From positions 29,034,668 through 29,098,667 of the forward strand of contig OZ020517.1 in the NCBI GenBank assembly GCA_963971425.1: 64,000 nt of DNA, read 5' to 3'. The notes beneath the pieces were generated by a model. The model made no database searches. It was not told the DNA's origin and saw only the letters and a list, made by a program, of their open reading frames with translations. Shown in pieces: positions 11,139 through 23,560 of this stretch. The first letter of the stretch is position 1. Each line of letters begins with the position of its first letter. The translations under genes and the position numbers were made by a program. This stretch comes from Bryoerythrophyllum caledonicum (lineage: Eukaryota > Streptophyta > Bryopsida > Pottiales > Pottiaceae).

Positions 11139-11276
11139 ATGGATCCAAAGGCGTTGCTGGAGAAGGTGCTGGAGAACCCTATGACATGGCATCTATCCCA
11201 ATTTCCTTTCCACTGTGTGCTGTATTTCTTCATTAAATATAGGTGGAACTTTTTTACTATTATTTTTCACAAATGA
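11139..11276 (+). other. Possible orphan first-exon remnant (46-codon ORF)
   Basis: A purine-rich leader (ggagagagcgag... ggtagagatgg) precedes an ATG with a good plant context and encodes MDPKALLEKVLENP before the sequence becomes hydrophobic and low in information. It looks like a 5' UTR plus a short first exon captured from elsewhere. No family was recognised and no downstream exon was found. Confidence 0.2.
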
Positions 11277-12867
11277 GATGCCATATCTTGCTTGTGTCAC
11301 AAAATTTGAAGAGTATTTTGTGAAAATTTATAATTGTTGTGATTTTCCAAAGTAAAATGGAAGAAATTTCATATCAAATACAATGTATACTGAAAATTCT
11401 AAAAATTTCACTAGAGAAATTTCGTGGGGTGTAGATGAGACTTCCATGATCATCTAAAATTAGTAAACAGGTCAACCATGGTTTTAGGCCAAATTTCAAC
11501 TTGCAATAACATATTCAGTTTTATGTATTTTTCAAAATTTTAAATTGGAATGGCACTAGACTTCATAAGCTTTGTTTGAGTTGTTGGACTCAAATTTGAA
11601 AAGTATCATTTGAATCACTGAGATTCAGATTTAGAGCCAAAGGTAGAAGTTTCTAAAATACACCAGTAACAGAAAATCTTTGCATGTCACCATGTCGCAA
11701 AGATTTTCTTCTCTACATAAAACATGACTACCTCAACAAGGCAAGTTTCATCATCATCTACTACTTACACATTCAATAAACTCTCCAAAAAAAAGATTTG
11801 GATGAAAAAATATCATTCACGTTGATTGTCATCCTTGAATTGTCATGCGAGAAGCCAATTTCTGGCTCCTCTGATGTTCCAGGGTTAACCCTTAATCGCC
11901 GAGGGATGTTTATGGAAAAACCAAGATTATTGCTAATTTTTTTCTTTGAACCGGATTTGATGGAAATACAATGCCTAATATTAATATATAACCTTACAAA
12001 ATTGAACTTAACCCATGACCTAAACTTTGGGGAAATTTTGCACAACATCCAACGCTTGATGGAATAGATTATATAGTATTTAAAGTTACCGTATATTTGT
12101 AGTGAAAATTGTGGATTTTGGAGGGTGTACTACTTTAACCATCAATAGATTCTTGCAAGAATTTTTTTACTATGAATTAGAGCGGTTTACATGTGCACTA
12201 GATTGATAGCTTTGCATTGACATATCATATGTGAAGAAAATATTTTTTCACAAGTATTGGTGATTTTTTTGCTTCTTTCTACTTGATTGTATACAAAATG
12301 TTCCAACCTTAAACAAATCAAAACAGAAGTTTCGTATGTAAGGAGAGAGATCAACAATCACAAAACAATGAAGAATGTCTTAAAGACAAAGTTCAACAAA
12401 CTTTAAGACCAAAATCAATGTGCATGTGTGTGAAATACAACATAGTATGTGGCATTGTGGCATGGTATTCACTGTATTCACTGTATTTTAGTGTATTTTA
12501 GTGTATTTGGTGTATTTTGTGTTGTATTCCTAGCTTTTCCAAGAGTTCTATAAATCCAAATCATGATTTGATTGTTGGAGAGTGTTTGTGTATTAAGTGC
12601 GCAAATCTAAACCTCGTATCTTGAGGCCTAGTTCCTCATGGATTTCATGCAAATTGAGTTTTAGCACCTCCGGAGTCCCATTTCGGGCTTCCTCGGCGCT
12701 AAAGGGTCAAGAGAAGAAGAAGCGCATGCAATTTGACGATCCTTGGAAAGATACATAGCTTCTCGCTTCTTGGAACCTAGACGAAATCATTCTTGTTGCA
12801 TTGCCGACCATTATTATGTGGTCGTAAATTGGTTTGTTAGCTTGTCATTTAAAACTCTAGCACAATA
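11277..12867. other. AT-rich intergenic DNA with a short tandem repeat
   Basis: Mostly unassignable AT-rich sequence. At 12467-12526 a GTATTCACT / GTATTTTAGT-type unit of about 10 bp repeats about six times. The overlapping open frames at 11773-12067 on both strands are not convincing genes. Confidence 0.4.
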
Positions 12868-13252
12868 AGCAAACGCACATGCGACCAGACGGAGCTCCCA
12901 TCCGAAACCCAATGTCACATGGTGGGCCCCACTTGATGTGAAATTTTGTTTTATGATATTTTTAAATTAGACATTGTGAACACTTGGGAATACTAGGAAA
13001 CGACCGTGCCAACTTGGGAACTCGCTTGGGAAGATTGGAGAACACATGAGAACGATGTGGGAATGCACTAGGAACATATAAGTTACAAATATGGTAAAAC
13101 TATAAAGTCAATGAAGGGTAAACAAATGGTTTGGTTTGTAACCAAACCTGTTTTCCACCTCTACCCAATATGGGTGTGAGACACCAAACCCAGCCCTGTA
13201 GGAGCTAGATTTGGTACCTCACAACACCATACGATACTCATGTGCATATGCG
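12868..13252. mobile_element. Possible degenerate Stowaway-like MITE
   Basis: The left end AGCAAACGCACATG, preceded by TA, matches the left terminus of the better-preserved element at 41856. The right end (catgtgcatatgcg followed by TA) pairs only partly, about 11 of 16 positions by eye. Confidence 0.35.
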
Positions 13253-13440
13253 TAATGCAAGTGAGAGGGGCAGGGTTCCTTTATGGTGAACTCTCCCGGT
13301 TGTTGTGTGCATTGTTCCTCGATCTTTTCATATAAACAATGCGGAGCTTGTTTGTCTCCTATGCCAAACATTGTGGGTGGGCGGCTGCAGGTGAAATTTG
13401 GTTGGGCTTACCAATCCTCTACTAAACCCTTAACTATCTT

Positions 13441-13518
13441 TTAACCCTTCAATTTCCAAGAGCCCACTTGGTAGACTTGAAAGTCCTCCAAGGGGACTCT
13501 TGGAAATTTTGGGGTTAA
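13441..13518. mobile_element. TTAA-flanked hairpin element 2 (78 bp)
   Basis: TTAACCCTTCAATTTCCAAG at the left pairs with CTTGGAAATTTTGGGGTTAA at the right. The whole 78 bp is a hairpin bounded by TTAA. It shares its right TTAA with the next element. Confidence 0.6.
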
Positions 13519-13738
13519 CCCCTAAAGGCCCAAGTATACCCTGCGGGGTACAAAAATTTTCACTTTGATTGTAATTATCTTTCAATCCGTATGATTAACA
13601 TTCACAAATTTTTATTTCATCATCTCATACAAGTTTAGAAGAAGACCCTACGCTTACATTCTCAAAGGGTTCATCTTGGTAAATTATAATCAACGGAGTA
13701 GAGATTCCTCTTAAACGCCTTAAGCCTTTAGGGGTTAA
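13515..13738. mobile_element. TTAA-flanked element 3 (224 bp)
   Basis: Ends TTAACCCCTAAAGGC and GCCTTTAGGGGTTAA are perfect 15-bp inverted repeats. The left TTAA (13515-13518) is also the right TTAA of the preceding hairpin element. There is no ORF. Confidence 0.7.
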
Positions 13739-13784
13739 CCTCTACTACGTTTGTATCACCTCCATACACTGGCGCTAGATTTGG

Positions 13785-14713
13785 TTAACTCCTAAGAGCC
13801 CATTTAAGCATGGAGGGACGTTTTTCATTTTGGGCAGGTTTCCAAAATTTTTAAAAAAATCTTTTCTTTTTAAAAAATTTATACTAGATTTTCCCTCATA
13901 AGATATTTGTGGAAACATTTCTTTCAAATTTTTTTTGATACATAATATGAAAGTTATAAGCCTTCAAAGTTATATTGGGAACTTTGAGCAGCTCCAAATT
14001 TTTGCTAGAAGTTCCTATCGACATTGAGATTTTTCATACGTATAGAAAATATTACCTTCTTTGAAGATGTCAAAAAACAATTCTTGTTTTTATTGTTAAA
14101 AACATTTTAACCCAAGTCAAACATTTTCACACCTTGTCGGGCAAGGTACCAAAAAAACTTCTTCTTTTCTACACAAAACCTAGAGATCTTCATATTTTTC
14201 ACTTTTAATTTTTTTGGCAATATGTGGTGAAATCCTTCTTATTGACCGTTTGGGTTATCATTTTGAAAAATATTAAATTTGCAATAAAATATATTGTGAA
14301 TTGGAAATTTTTGAACCTCCACTTCTTGCACATTTGTTTTGAATACGCTACGCCCGTTCTTTACCTCTAAAAATTGGTGTACAAGGATTTAACATCATGC
14401 TTAACACAATGATAAAGGATTTAGACCTTGTGTAGTGCAAGAAAAAGACACCAAGTGAGGTGAAAGTCTCCTAATTCACTCAACACAAGGAAGAAAATGA
14501 ACCATTTTCTTGACTTCAAACGCTATAATCTTCATATCCGTGCGGTGGATTGTAGCCAAAAAAGTATGGTAAGTTTAAATAGAAGTCTTTTTACAAATCT
14601 TACGGTTAGAAGTCCAAAATTGTGCTTCAAAATTAGATTTTCTTGCCACTTGTTGATAGTGGTAGTTTAGGAGTGTTTCTTGAGGGAAAATGCCTTGGAC
14701 TCTTAAGGGTTAA
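13785..14713. mobile_element. TTAA-flanked element 4 (929 bp)
   Basis: Left TTAACTCCTAAGAGCCCA and right TGGACTCTTAAGGGTTAA are imperfect inverted ends. The interior (14085-14260) is clearly related to 40690-40830 and 51780-51960, and in reverse complement to element 1. No coding frame remains. Confidence 0.65.
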
Positions 14714-15550
14714 AATTATGGGAGGAATGACTGTATATTCCTTCAATGTGAACCCAAGAACCTCAAGAATGGTGGAAAACCAACTTCATTGTTTTCCCAT
14801 GTGATTTTTCTTCACTACCAATTTTGTGTGATTGTTTATAGAGTGATCATTTGGGGAAAGGCAGCTGCATGCAAATGATAGGAACAAGTCATCAAAAGCA
14901 TACACACGGATGCAGGGCGAGGAATTCACACTATGAAATGAGAAACGTACCACCTTTTGGGCAATCTTAGAACCTGTAACTCAATAAACGGACGAGGAAG
15001 AAAAGAACGTGCAATCAACTTCTCATACATCGAGCCTTTCAAAAATCCAGCACATGCCACCAACCAGCCAGCTCAGCTTCTGTGGGCAGCATCTTCCACT
15101 GACTGAACGAACAAACAAACAAACAAAACAACTTTAATTCTCATCTTTCTTTTGGGAGTCCCCAAAAACTCAACAATGCCTATGTGGTACAGTTATTGCA
15201 GATTCACTGCACTATTTTTCAGCAAAAAAATGGCAAATGCATGAAATGGTGCATGAAGTGACCCAAAACCGATAACTCAAAATCTGAAATCACCTGTCAT
15301 TATCAGCATTGGGTCATGAAGTGTGCGATTTTGGGTTGTTCCACCTCAATTGAGCTCTCATTGGTCGCCTTGCCTCAAAAGTCGAACAAGGCGGATCGGC
15401 ATTGGGTACCTTCCATGAGTTGGTAATCCATGGCATGTCTTCTCACTTTTACTCACTCTCACTTGTTGGCATTGGGCAAAGGAAGGCACCAAATCTCACC
15501 CACTCTACAATTTGATTATGGGCTCCGGTGGTTTCTGGGCTTTTAAATTC
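14714..15550. other. Intergenic DNA, no gene seen
   Basis: It contains a short AAAC microsatellite (15109-15127) and scattered AT-rich sequence. No conserved ORF or terminal repeat was found. Confidence 0.4.
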
Positions 15551-15552
15551 TA

Positions 15553-15889
15553 CCAGAGGATAATTAATTAAAGTGAGTAAAGGCCATTGGGCATCCAAAA
15601 TTTTAAAAAATTAATTTTCCGCAAGAAATCACATATTTCTATATTTAGCACATTTGACAACCATGGGGTTTGAACCGAAGACCTTGGGGTTCTATATCAC
15701 AGCCTCCATGCATGCACAACCTTGGAGGGAGGCTTTTCCAAACCCCACTCCCCTTTGATGTCTTCTAAAGTGACAAAATCTGTAAATATATAGTTTCTCT
15801 AGTTTTGGCAATGTCATTAAATATTTTTTCACTTAATTCGGCTAGCATTTTTTTAATTAATAAACGCCGAACTAGAGGTTCACCTATGG
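15553..15889. mobile_element. TA-flanked MITE, copy with damaged left terminus
   Basis: The right end, ACTAGAGGTTCACCTATGG followed by TA, and the interior match the near-perfect copy at 40160-40525. The left terminus is reduced to CCAGAGG followed by ATAATTAATTAAAG, so most of the left TIR has been deleted. The reverse strand carries GGTTCAAACCCC near 15660, resembling a Pol III B box. Confidence 0.65.
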
Positions 15890-16053
15890 TATATCGATTC
15901 CAAATCTTTGTGATTAAATTTGAAAAAATATTTGTTGAATTTCATTCCTAATTCTGAATCTTTCTACATAAATGTTTTTGACATACAATGTCAATTGAGT
16001 CCCAAACTTGCTTAAGTTATCGGAATTGGGTGCCTCTACTTTATATCTATGTT

Positions 16054-16658
16054 GTAGTCTAGTGGTTTGTAATTCTCAAAGTTTACCGAAATTAACCTTA
16101 AGGGAGCCCACCTAACCAGAGCGTTTCCAGGGATTTTTATCGTGCATCAAACTCTTTAAATCTTAACAATACTTCACACTTAATACCTCAGCACATCCCA
16201 TAGGATGGCTTCCCCGGTACCTTAATAACCGGTAACAAGTAACCACAAGTGCTTAGTTTAAACTCTGTTGAAAGTCAGAGTAGTTTTTCGGTAAATTTTT
16301 ATAGTGCCTGGAATGTCACTGCCCTCCGTTCTCGCAGTCCAGAGGCCATAATATCCACAATCTAACTCTACACCTTAAAGAGTTAAAAAGGTTGCAGTTA
16401 GTTTACCGGTCTTTACAATCTACGGGAAAATAGTTCTGATAAACCGGTCACACAAAGTCGGGTTCCAACTACAACCACACCCAATGAATCAAACAAAGAA
16501 GATACAAGAATCACAACAACCTAGTGCTAAGCAAATCACATTAGCAAGACAACCTTCCACGGGGATCATCGGACCTCATCCACAGTACGGGTAGAAACCC
16601 CGGAATACTCCGGACTCACGGTTAGCCATGATCTCTCCCGGTGTATCAAGAAGGGGAC
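16054..16658. repeat. Dispersed 0.6-kb repeat, copy 1
   Basis: This block, from gtagtctagtggtttgtaat to ccggtgtatcaagaa, recurs in the same orientation at 63121-63722 with only scattered substitutions. It is non-coding. It could be part of an LTR or the untranslated region of a retroelement; homology stops sharply at both ends. Confidence 0.8.
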
Positions 16659-16678
16659 GAAGAAGTAGGATTTCTTGG

Positions 16679-16847
16679 ACAATTGTTATATATTGTTATA
16701 TATTGTTACATATTCTTGAAAGGCAATTGGTAGCTCAATTGAGATCATGGGGTGAATGTTGTGTTGGTTCACTTGGCAATGCAACAATTGTTATATATTC
16801 TTGGAAGGCAATTGATAGTTTAATTGAGATCATGGGGTGAATGTTGT
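16679..16847. repeat. Tandem duplication (ATTGTTATATATTC... unit)
   Basis: Segments 16679-16762 and 16783-16847 share attcttg(g/a)aaggcaattg and caattgagatcatggggtg(aatg) words with few differences. They form a local duplication just downstream of the dispersed repeat. Confidence 0.75.
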
Positions 16848-16928
16848 CACGTTCTTAAATGGTGTAGTTGTACCCGGGAAATCCGAAAACTAATTGTGTT
16901 CTCAAACAAATTTAGGTGATTTATACTT

Positions 16929-17445
16929 ATGAACACCATAACCTTCAACAACAACCCGCAAGAAAACACGATCCCCCCATGGTTACTTCCATGCACATGT
17001 GGAACCCAAAGATGTCATTGTAATGCCAAATTTAAACCATACATACTATGCGTCAAAGGGCTATCATATAAAGACCCCCCACTGGACTACATAAATACAA
17101 ACCGTACTATCCAATTTATCGAATTCAAACATTGTAATGACAAATTTTTCCCAAAAGCAACTGGAAACAAAATTAGTAAATATCAATCAATTATTAATGA
17201 CATTGCAACTCTTGGATGGAAAATTAACCCCCTTGTTGTTGTCATCGCTGGAGCTAGCTAGAGCTACTACCTATATCCCCTCTATGAAATGTCTCAAAAA
17301 AATATTCAATATCCCCATTAATACAATTAAAAAGACATTTACAAAAATCAACACCATTGCTATCCAACATGCAATGTCCATACTTCTACATAAACAAAAA
17401 CTCGAAAATAATCAACCTCTCCGTGAATTATGTGGTACCCCTTAA
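16929..17445 (+). pseudogene. Retroelement C-terminal remnant, possible restriction-like (PD-(D/E)XK) nuclease domain
   Basis: Two overlapping frames join into one protein of about 170 residues. Frame 1 (16929-17258) reads PCTCGTQRCHC, then ILCVKGL, TIQFIEFKHCND, KYQSIINDIATLGW and PLVVVIAGA. A shift within the gctagctaga word (17254-17263) moves to frame 2, which continues RATTYIPSMKCLKKIF, then IAIQHAMSILLHKQKLENNQ. The E-x-K with a following Lys/Gln helix and 'KY..L...I..LGW.V' is reminiscent of restriction-like endonuclease regions at the ends of some non-LTR retrotransposons. The Cys/His cluster before it could bind zinc. This identification is by pattern only. There is no RT next to it, and the frameshift makes it non-functional. 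Confidence 0.4.
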
Positions 17446-18715
17446 AACCTCTAAAAAACACACATTCAACCTTTACAAATTATCTCTTGTGATTGAGCCC
17501 TATGAGTCTTGTTGGTCCTTGGTTCCTAGTTACTTGTTTTTTAGTACATATTGTCTACCTTCGAGAAAGGGGAGTAGTTCCATACTACTAAACCTATCAT
17601 TGGTGGACATGGATTTTGTGGTGGAATAACCAGACACTCTATTCACTCCGACCCTCCTTTGAGGACCAGAGTTCTTCTCTCTGTAATTGTACCCCTTTCC
17701 TACTACACTGAACACTGAATACAGTGTAGTGAGATTATTGATGTAGATCACTCACACTAATTTCCATCAAAGCATGTGCATGCCAAGTTCTGATTGGGTA
17801 TTTCTTCTCAAGCAAGTGTGTGTCAGTCAACAATTGTATGTAAATTTTCAACTAGTGTAGGAAATTTCAAATAGTCTGGTCTACGCTATATTCACGGAAC
17901 GGTGTAGTTGAAAAGGGATGCAACTACTGCACATCAATAAAAAACGCCAAGATGGAACACGTCACACCATAAATTAAAAAATTTCAATGTAATGAATTCC
18001 TTCTTAGTGTAGTTGCACCCCTTTTCCGTTACACCATTCACCTTATATAATGTGGACCAAACAATTTTGAAGAATTTACACTAATTCTTGGAAACACAAA
18101 ATATAGTGGTCCACTTCAATTTTCAACTTACCTCAAATCATATATTGTAAAAAGAGTGTGGGCTGTTTCAATACTTTTGACACAAAGTTAATGTAGATAT
18201 GTGTTTCCTTTGTAATGCAATATTCAATACCAAGATGATGATCCGCTGCAATCACAAACTGTGATTGACTAAGATCTTTGCAAGAGTTGGTGATCTGGGA
18301 GCAACAAGCTGCAAATAACTACAACTACGAGAGCTACGGTCGACAACTAACTGCAAACTAACTGCAAACTACGACTTGTGTATTGTGACATGCAACAACA
18401 AATCGCCAGCTACAAGTAACCACCTCAAGTGACCTATGAGATGAGAGAGCTGCATACATAGGTTGGAGTGGCAGAGAGGCTGCAGGGAATCAATACCAAA
18501 GCTATCAACACTTATTATGCTCCAAAACCAAATTGATGTGGTCCATGTCATTCTTCACCCACACTACTAACACCATCACAGTATATGAAGTGAATTCTAT
18601 AGTGCCTCTATCTAATGAATCTTCTTTTATACATATTCCAAGGAATTACTCTTTCTCTTCAATTGGATCAAACACAATAGCAAACCCTTTGCACAGAGGG
18701 CCCCAAATTAACCCT
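17446..18715. other. AT-rich DNA with recurring 'GTGTAGTTG' words
   Basis: The words ggtgtagttg..cc, near 16862, 17901 and 18007, and acactgaa/tacagtgtag near 17705-17730 occur in both orientations, suggesting decayed inverted-repeat elements. No gene is recognised. Confidence 0.35.
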
Positions 18716-19739
18716 TTAACCCCTACAGGACCGAGACTATGTTTTACCGAAACCACCCAAAACTGCCTCTCTAAGATGAGATGTTGCAAGATTATTAATT
18801 TTTAATTACTATTTTCAATTGTGGGATCTTTAAGTTCACTACTACAAGGATACACTCCAAAAAAAACTTGTAAACTTTGACTGCACGGATTGTAAGGGCC
18901 GCTTCACACTATGCCCAAGTCGAGTGACCGTCCGTCAAAATGAGTGGCCAAACTATGGCGAGAGGCCAAACTTTTTTGCCAAAAAAATACATTAAATAAT
19001 ATAGATTGAAGGTTTGGCCGGTCGTGGTGTGAAGCCCCAAAGGCCAAGTCGAGTGGCCAAACCCCATACCATTCGCCAAGATTCCATTCATTTCTTACTA
19101 TATGAATGGAGCAATTTGCTGAAATTTACCTCTCTCATTCTTTTACCATGGATTCTAGAAGGGAACGTATCCTTGTTCTTCTTTTGGTGTTTATGGTGAT
19201 GAAGTATGTTATAGTGGGCATTTTGGCAATGCAAAAACCTGCAATATTTCAACAAAATGTTCAAATGATGGTGATGGCGTTTTTATGGCTCAAAGACGGA
19301 GGGTGGATTTTGGGAGGTCTTGTTGGCAATTTCAAAGGTATGGAGGTTTTTTGGAGCATAGTCTTATGGGATCTTATTCGGAGAGAGAGTTTCAAAAGCG
19401 AATGAGGGTAAGTCCATCCACTTTTAAATATTTGTGTAATCTTTTGGGGCCTATTTTGAGGAGAAAAGATACAAAACTTAGGAAGAGTATTACCGTCAAA
19501 TGTAAGCTCGCTATAATGTTATTGCCAATAGCAACATGAAATACTTTAGCCATGATTGGTGATTTATTTGGAATAGGTTTAAGTACTACTTCCGTGATTG
19601 TGAGGAAATGTGGTGAAGCAATTAGAATTCATTTACGACCATTGGTTTTTTTAAGAAGCCCACGCTTACAATGATGAGGGAGATTGCTTTGGGTTTAGAA
19701 GCATTACACGGTGTTGCAGTTCGTAGAGACACAATTCCT

Positions 19740-22700
19740 CCGGAATGCACCTAATCGTCACAAAATGCTTCCAAAGTAACCGCTCTGGTTTCGTTCCCAC
19801 ATAGACCTAATGTTCATTTCCAATTACTCCCAATTACTAAACTACCACAACAATCGTTCAAGGGTTAGCTAGGCTCTTTACTTATGTATTATGGATCTGG
19901 ATCCTTCCGGAGTCCGGATTTTATACAACGGCTTCCGGAAAATATTTCCAGAAGTCTGAAGGGTAGTTGATTTGTCTTTGTTCCTCCTCACAGAGTCTTC
20001 TGGAGTTTTTAAGCGAGTGGCCAAAGTCCACTGATCATGTTTTGTGTAAGTGGCTGGATTTTCCACTGCCTTGTGACTTATAGTGGCTAGACATCCACTG
20101 CCTGGAACTTATAGTGACCGGATACCACTCTCCCTATTCTGCTTAACCGGTAATTTGATTGCTGCTGCTAGACTTAGACTCTCACGACTCCCGGAGGGCC
20201 TTCTGGACGCGGCCACACAGAGTCAAGTCCGGACTACAACGACATTCCGGTAAGTACGATTGTAATTCTTCAAAGCGGGGGTTACCGCGCGCTAGGGGTA
20301 TTCCGTCTAGACCTACGCATCAGGATTTTTTCCTATTTTGGGGGAGAACTCCAGCCTTGACCGGAATCCAGGTTAACACGGGTACTTCCGTGTCCTAGAG
20401 ATTACCAGGTACACCTCTGCAGTTCATCTCTTCCCCTCCTGGCTACTTCCGGACCCTGGACTCCACCAGGCACACCTCTGCAATAGCCCTCCAGCTCTCC
20501 CAGGCGATCTCTCAACACAGATCATGACTGGTGTTCCCTCTAGCGAACAAGGTTACCACTCCACTCCCGGAAGAATCCTCACACAATCACACCTACCAGA
20601 ATGGATCTGTTTCACACAATGTCTATACTCCACACCAAAGTTACGAGGAAGCAAGTCTGGCAAGAAGGTTTGAAGTGTATTCAGAGTGAGAAGAACAAGA
20701 TAAAAGGTTTTTTTCCCAAAACCTCACTATTAAGTACTAACTAAGTCCCTTCTAAACTTAGCCTTCCTCCTAGCTATCCCTACTGGAAATCCGCTAGATC
20801 TTATCTAAAAGATCCGAGAAATCCGAAAAAGTCCCAGATCGGATCTCAGATCCTATAATCTCGGAACAATTTCCAGTTCCGGAATTCCTATTCTAACTAC
20901 AAAACTAGCAGTCGACTCCGTTGGCAGCCGGGTGCACTTGGAGCCCCATCGTTAATCGCTGCTGATTCGGAATCTAAGCCCAAAATTACTACTCCTAAAC
21001 ACTAACCTAAGTTGGGGCACCCGGTCCCCGGTTTCTCCCACTTCTACGAGAAGGGGAGATCTCCACTGGAGCCCGCTACTTGCCGATGGCCTTCTTCGCT
21101 GTTGCCGGCGAAATGTTGGTCTTCCAAGTCGACGGTCCGGCCGTTGAAGCTCTGGAATCCGGAGGTGGAGGTGGTTGTTCCGGTGATCCTTTAGGAACAG
21201 GAGGTGTTGGTGGTTCAGGCTCAGAAGCTGACCTGGTCTCCTGGACCAAGTCCCTGTAGCCTGCGGAGGGACTCCTTGGCCCGGCCGCCAATCTCCGGGA
21301 TACGGACTTCGGTGGTGCATGGGGATCGTCTTCTGTCGGAGGATCTCGCAAGCGCATGTTTGGTAGCGACAACAGATTCGGCAGCTTCTTCAGTATTTCA
21401 CCCGTATTAGGGTTGGGAGATACGATGCCCTTCGCCGGTGTCCGAGGTGACGGAGTATCCAGGGAGTCCGGATTCGTTGAGGTACCCGGAGCTGGAGTTG
21501 ACTTGGGCTGTGGTGGTTCTTGAGGAGTTGTGGTCCGCCCCGGGGTCATAAAGTCTTCTAGTACTTGGTCTGCCAGGTCTCTCGGAACCATCTGTGTAAT
21601 GTTGTCGACCAGAAGCTTCATCTATTCCCAGGTCCAGCCCATCTTCTCTACTTGATCCAAGAGGAATCGGATGATGTTGGCCCCGGTCACCTTCTTCTCC
21701 TTCTCCACCAGTTCGGTAAAGAGTTGGCTCCGGTTGACCACGTCAACCGGAAACTCCAATGCCTTCCGAACCTCCATCACGGCAGTCGCGGATGCATTGG
21801 CCTTCGCCTTCGCCTGTTTCCGAGCCACCACCGCTAGCGCTGTCTCCTAGCAAAGGTGCCCTACCTTCTTCTCTATCTCTGTGTTGGCCTTGTACGTGGT
21901 GGAGATTTGAAGGTGCAACGCCTTCGTATCACCCTCCCTTCTCCGGAGATCCTCCACTCGGTTGATGGCATCCTCTAGTCGGCTGACTCTTAGACCTTGG
22001 AAGACCTGCGCTACCCCGGTGGTAATGATGAAGTTGGTCTCCTTGAGGGCGGGCACTCTCCAGCCGACCTCATGCAGGAGATTGTCGATCTTCTTCAGCT
22101 GAGCCTTGGAGTCTTCCACATCGATCTTCCTCCTCTTCCGGCTGGCTTCCGCTGAGGGCCCCGACTCGTCTTCCTCGGATGATACGGAGAAGCTGCGGAT
22201 GTCCGGACTCTCCGGCACTGCTTCCTTCCCTAGAGTCCTCTTCTGGGTCCTCCGGCCTTCCTCCGGAGTGTCTGCGGTGGTTGCTTCCGGCATAGGTTCC
22301 GTTTCCCCTCCGGATTCTTCATATGATTCTTCACCTCCGTACTTTTGGAGGCTGAAGACTTCGTCATATTGTCTTTGCTCCATCTGGGTCAGCTGTTGAT
22401 GGTGGCAGTAGAGGTGTATGACGTAGGAAGCTATGGGGGTCGCCGATCTCTTCACCTTCTGGAGGTTGGCCACCAGTCGGTTGATCATCTCGCTCATGAG
22501 CGTCCTCCAGTCTACGATAATCTTCCCCCGGAGTGCTCCGAAGAAAGTGCAGGCCCACTTTGCCACTACCCGCCTCGGCTTTTCCAGATGGAAAATAGGA
22601 TTTAGAAACCTTAGCACCAGCTGGACATCTTGGTGTCGAAAGTCCTGCATGCTGTAGCCTTCTTTCGGATCGACTTGTCCCTCGAATTCCTCCGCCAGGA

Positions 22701-23201
22701 ACTCGTCCCGCCGTTCCACCACCTGGCACCTTGGTCTAGCTGGCTCGGAAGTCGTACGCCTGTGACCATTCCGAAACTCCCCAGAGTTCCGGATGGGCCC
22801 TCATCAACCCGTTGTACTTCTCATCCGGAGTGCCTACCAGCTCCCGGACGTCTTCCTCCTCCCAGATGCCCCATGCGACTTTGAGCAAGCCGGCGCAGCC
22901 CATGGTCTTCAAGCTCTCCCTTAGCAGGTTGTATTCGTCTGGGTGTGCAGGGATCTCCGGAAGAACCCGTGTCAAGGGTGGAAGTGCCGCAGCCGGCTCT
23001 TCGTCCCTCCATCCACGCCCATCTCTATCCATCCTCTTCTTCTTCGCCATAGGGACCGTCTTCATGAGGCCTGCCTACTTCCTCACGTTCTCTAAAGGTT
23101 GTCCCTACACGCACCGACCTCACAAAAACCCTCCCTAATAGACACACGTCCGTTCTAACCGTCTAACTACAAACCCTAATGGCCAGCGGTTAGGAAAACG
23201 C

Positions 23202-23232
<31 letters not shown>

Positions 23233-23560
23233 CTGGAGCGGAACCGCAACACGCGAAGAAGAAATGAAAAGAAAAAGTTTCCCCTCGCGTCACAGCCTTT
23301 TGTGGTTTGGCCGTTAGTACGGCTCATGATGACCGCTGATGGTGACAACTCCGGATGATAGTTCCGGATGACAGACTATCCCAGAATTCCGTTAAGTACT
23401 CCGGCTCTGCGTTTTGCAGCTTTAGGCTCAATTAGGGTTTGCAGCCGGGTCCATCCGTCTTTATTCTTACAAACTGACTACAGGTTTTATTCTAGCATAG
23501 ACTATTGTATCTACTTACTATTTTTTTTTGTTTTTACCGGATTGTTAGGTTAACTTCCGG
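19740..23560. mobile_element. Nested 3.8-kb insertion inside the Harbinger transposase
   Basis: Transposase homology breaks after ALHGVA (about 19725) and resumes at IPFILGAIDG (about 23604). The intervening DNA is richer in GC and full of CCGGA words. Possible weak terminal repeats are CCGGAATGCACCTAA at the left and TTAGGTTAACTTCCGG at the right. No target duplication was identified, so ends are approximate. It holds one long minus-strand ORF and an AG microsatellite (23211-23232). It might be a non-autonomous retroelement or a DNA element. Confidence 0.65.
21076..23065 (-). pseudogene. Long decayed ORF of the nested element (about 660 codons, unknown)
   Basis: On the minus strand three stretches share one frame: 22722-21847, 21831-21622 and 21621-21076. 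They are separated only by TAG codons at 21847-21849 and 21622-21624. The N-terminal stretch 23065-22736 is one frame away. Visible features: basic start MAKKKRMDRDGRGWRDEE, then DVQLVLRFLNPIFHLEKPRR, KWACTFFGALRGKIIVDW and YVIHLYCHHQQLTQMEQRQYD. An acidic Ser-rich segment with KRRK follows, then a coiled-coil-like middle, and last a Pro-rich tail. The central segment vaguely resembles 'putative plant transposon protein' domains of retroelements, but I do not recognise it firmly. No RT, integrase or DDE motif is present. Confidence 0.5.

Noticed and set aside
11773-12067. Overlapping open frames on both strands as a gene
   Set aside because: No known domain, no codon bias and no flanking signals; likely chance.
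21012-22884. Plus-strand ORFs opposite the nested-element ORF
   Set aside because: They are shadows of the minus-strand coding sequence, which has the coherent composition and length.
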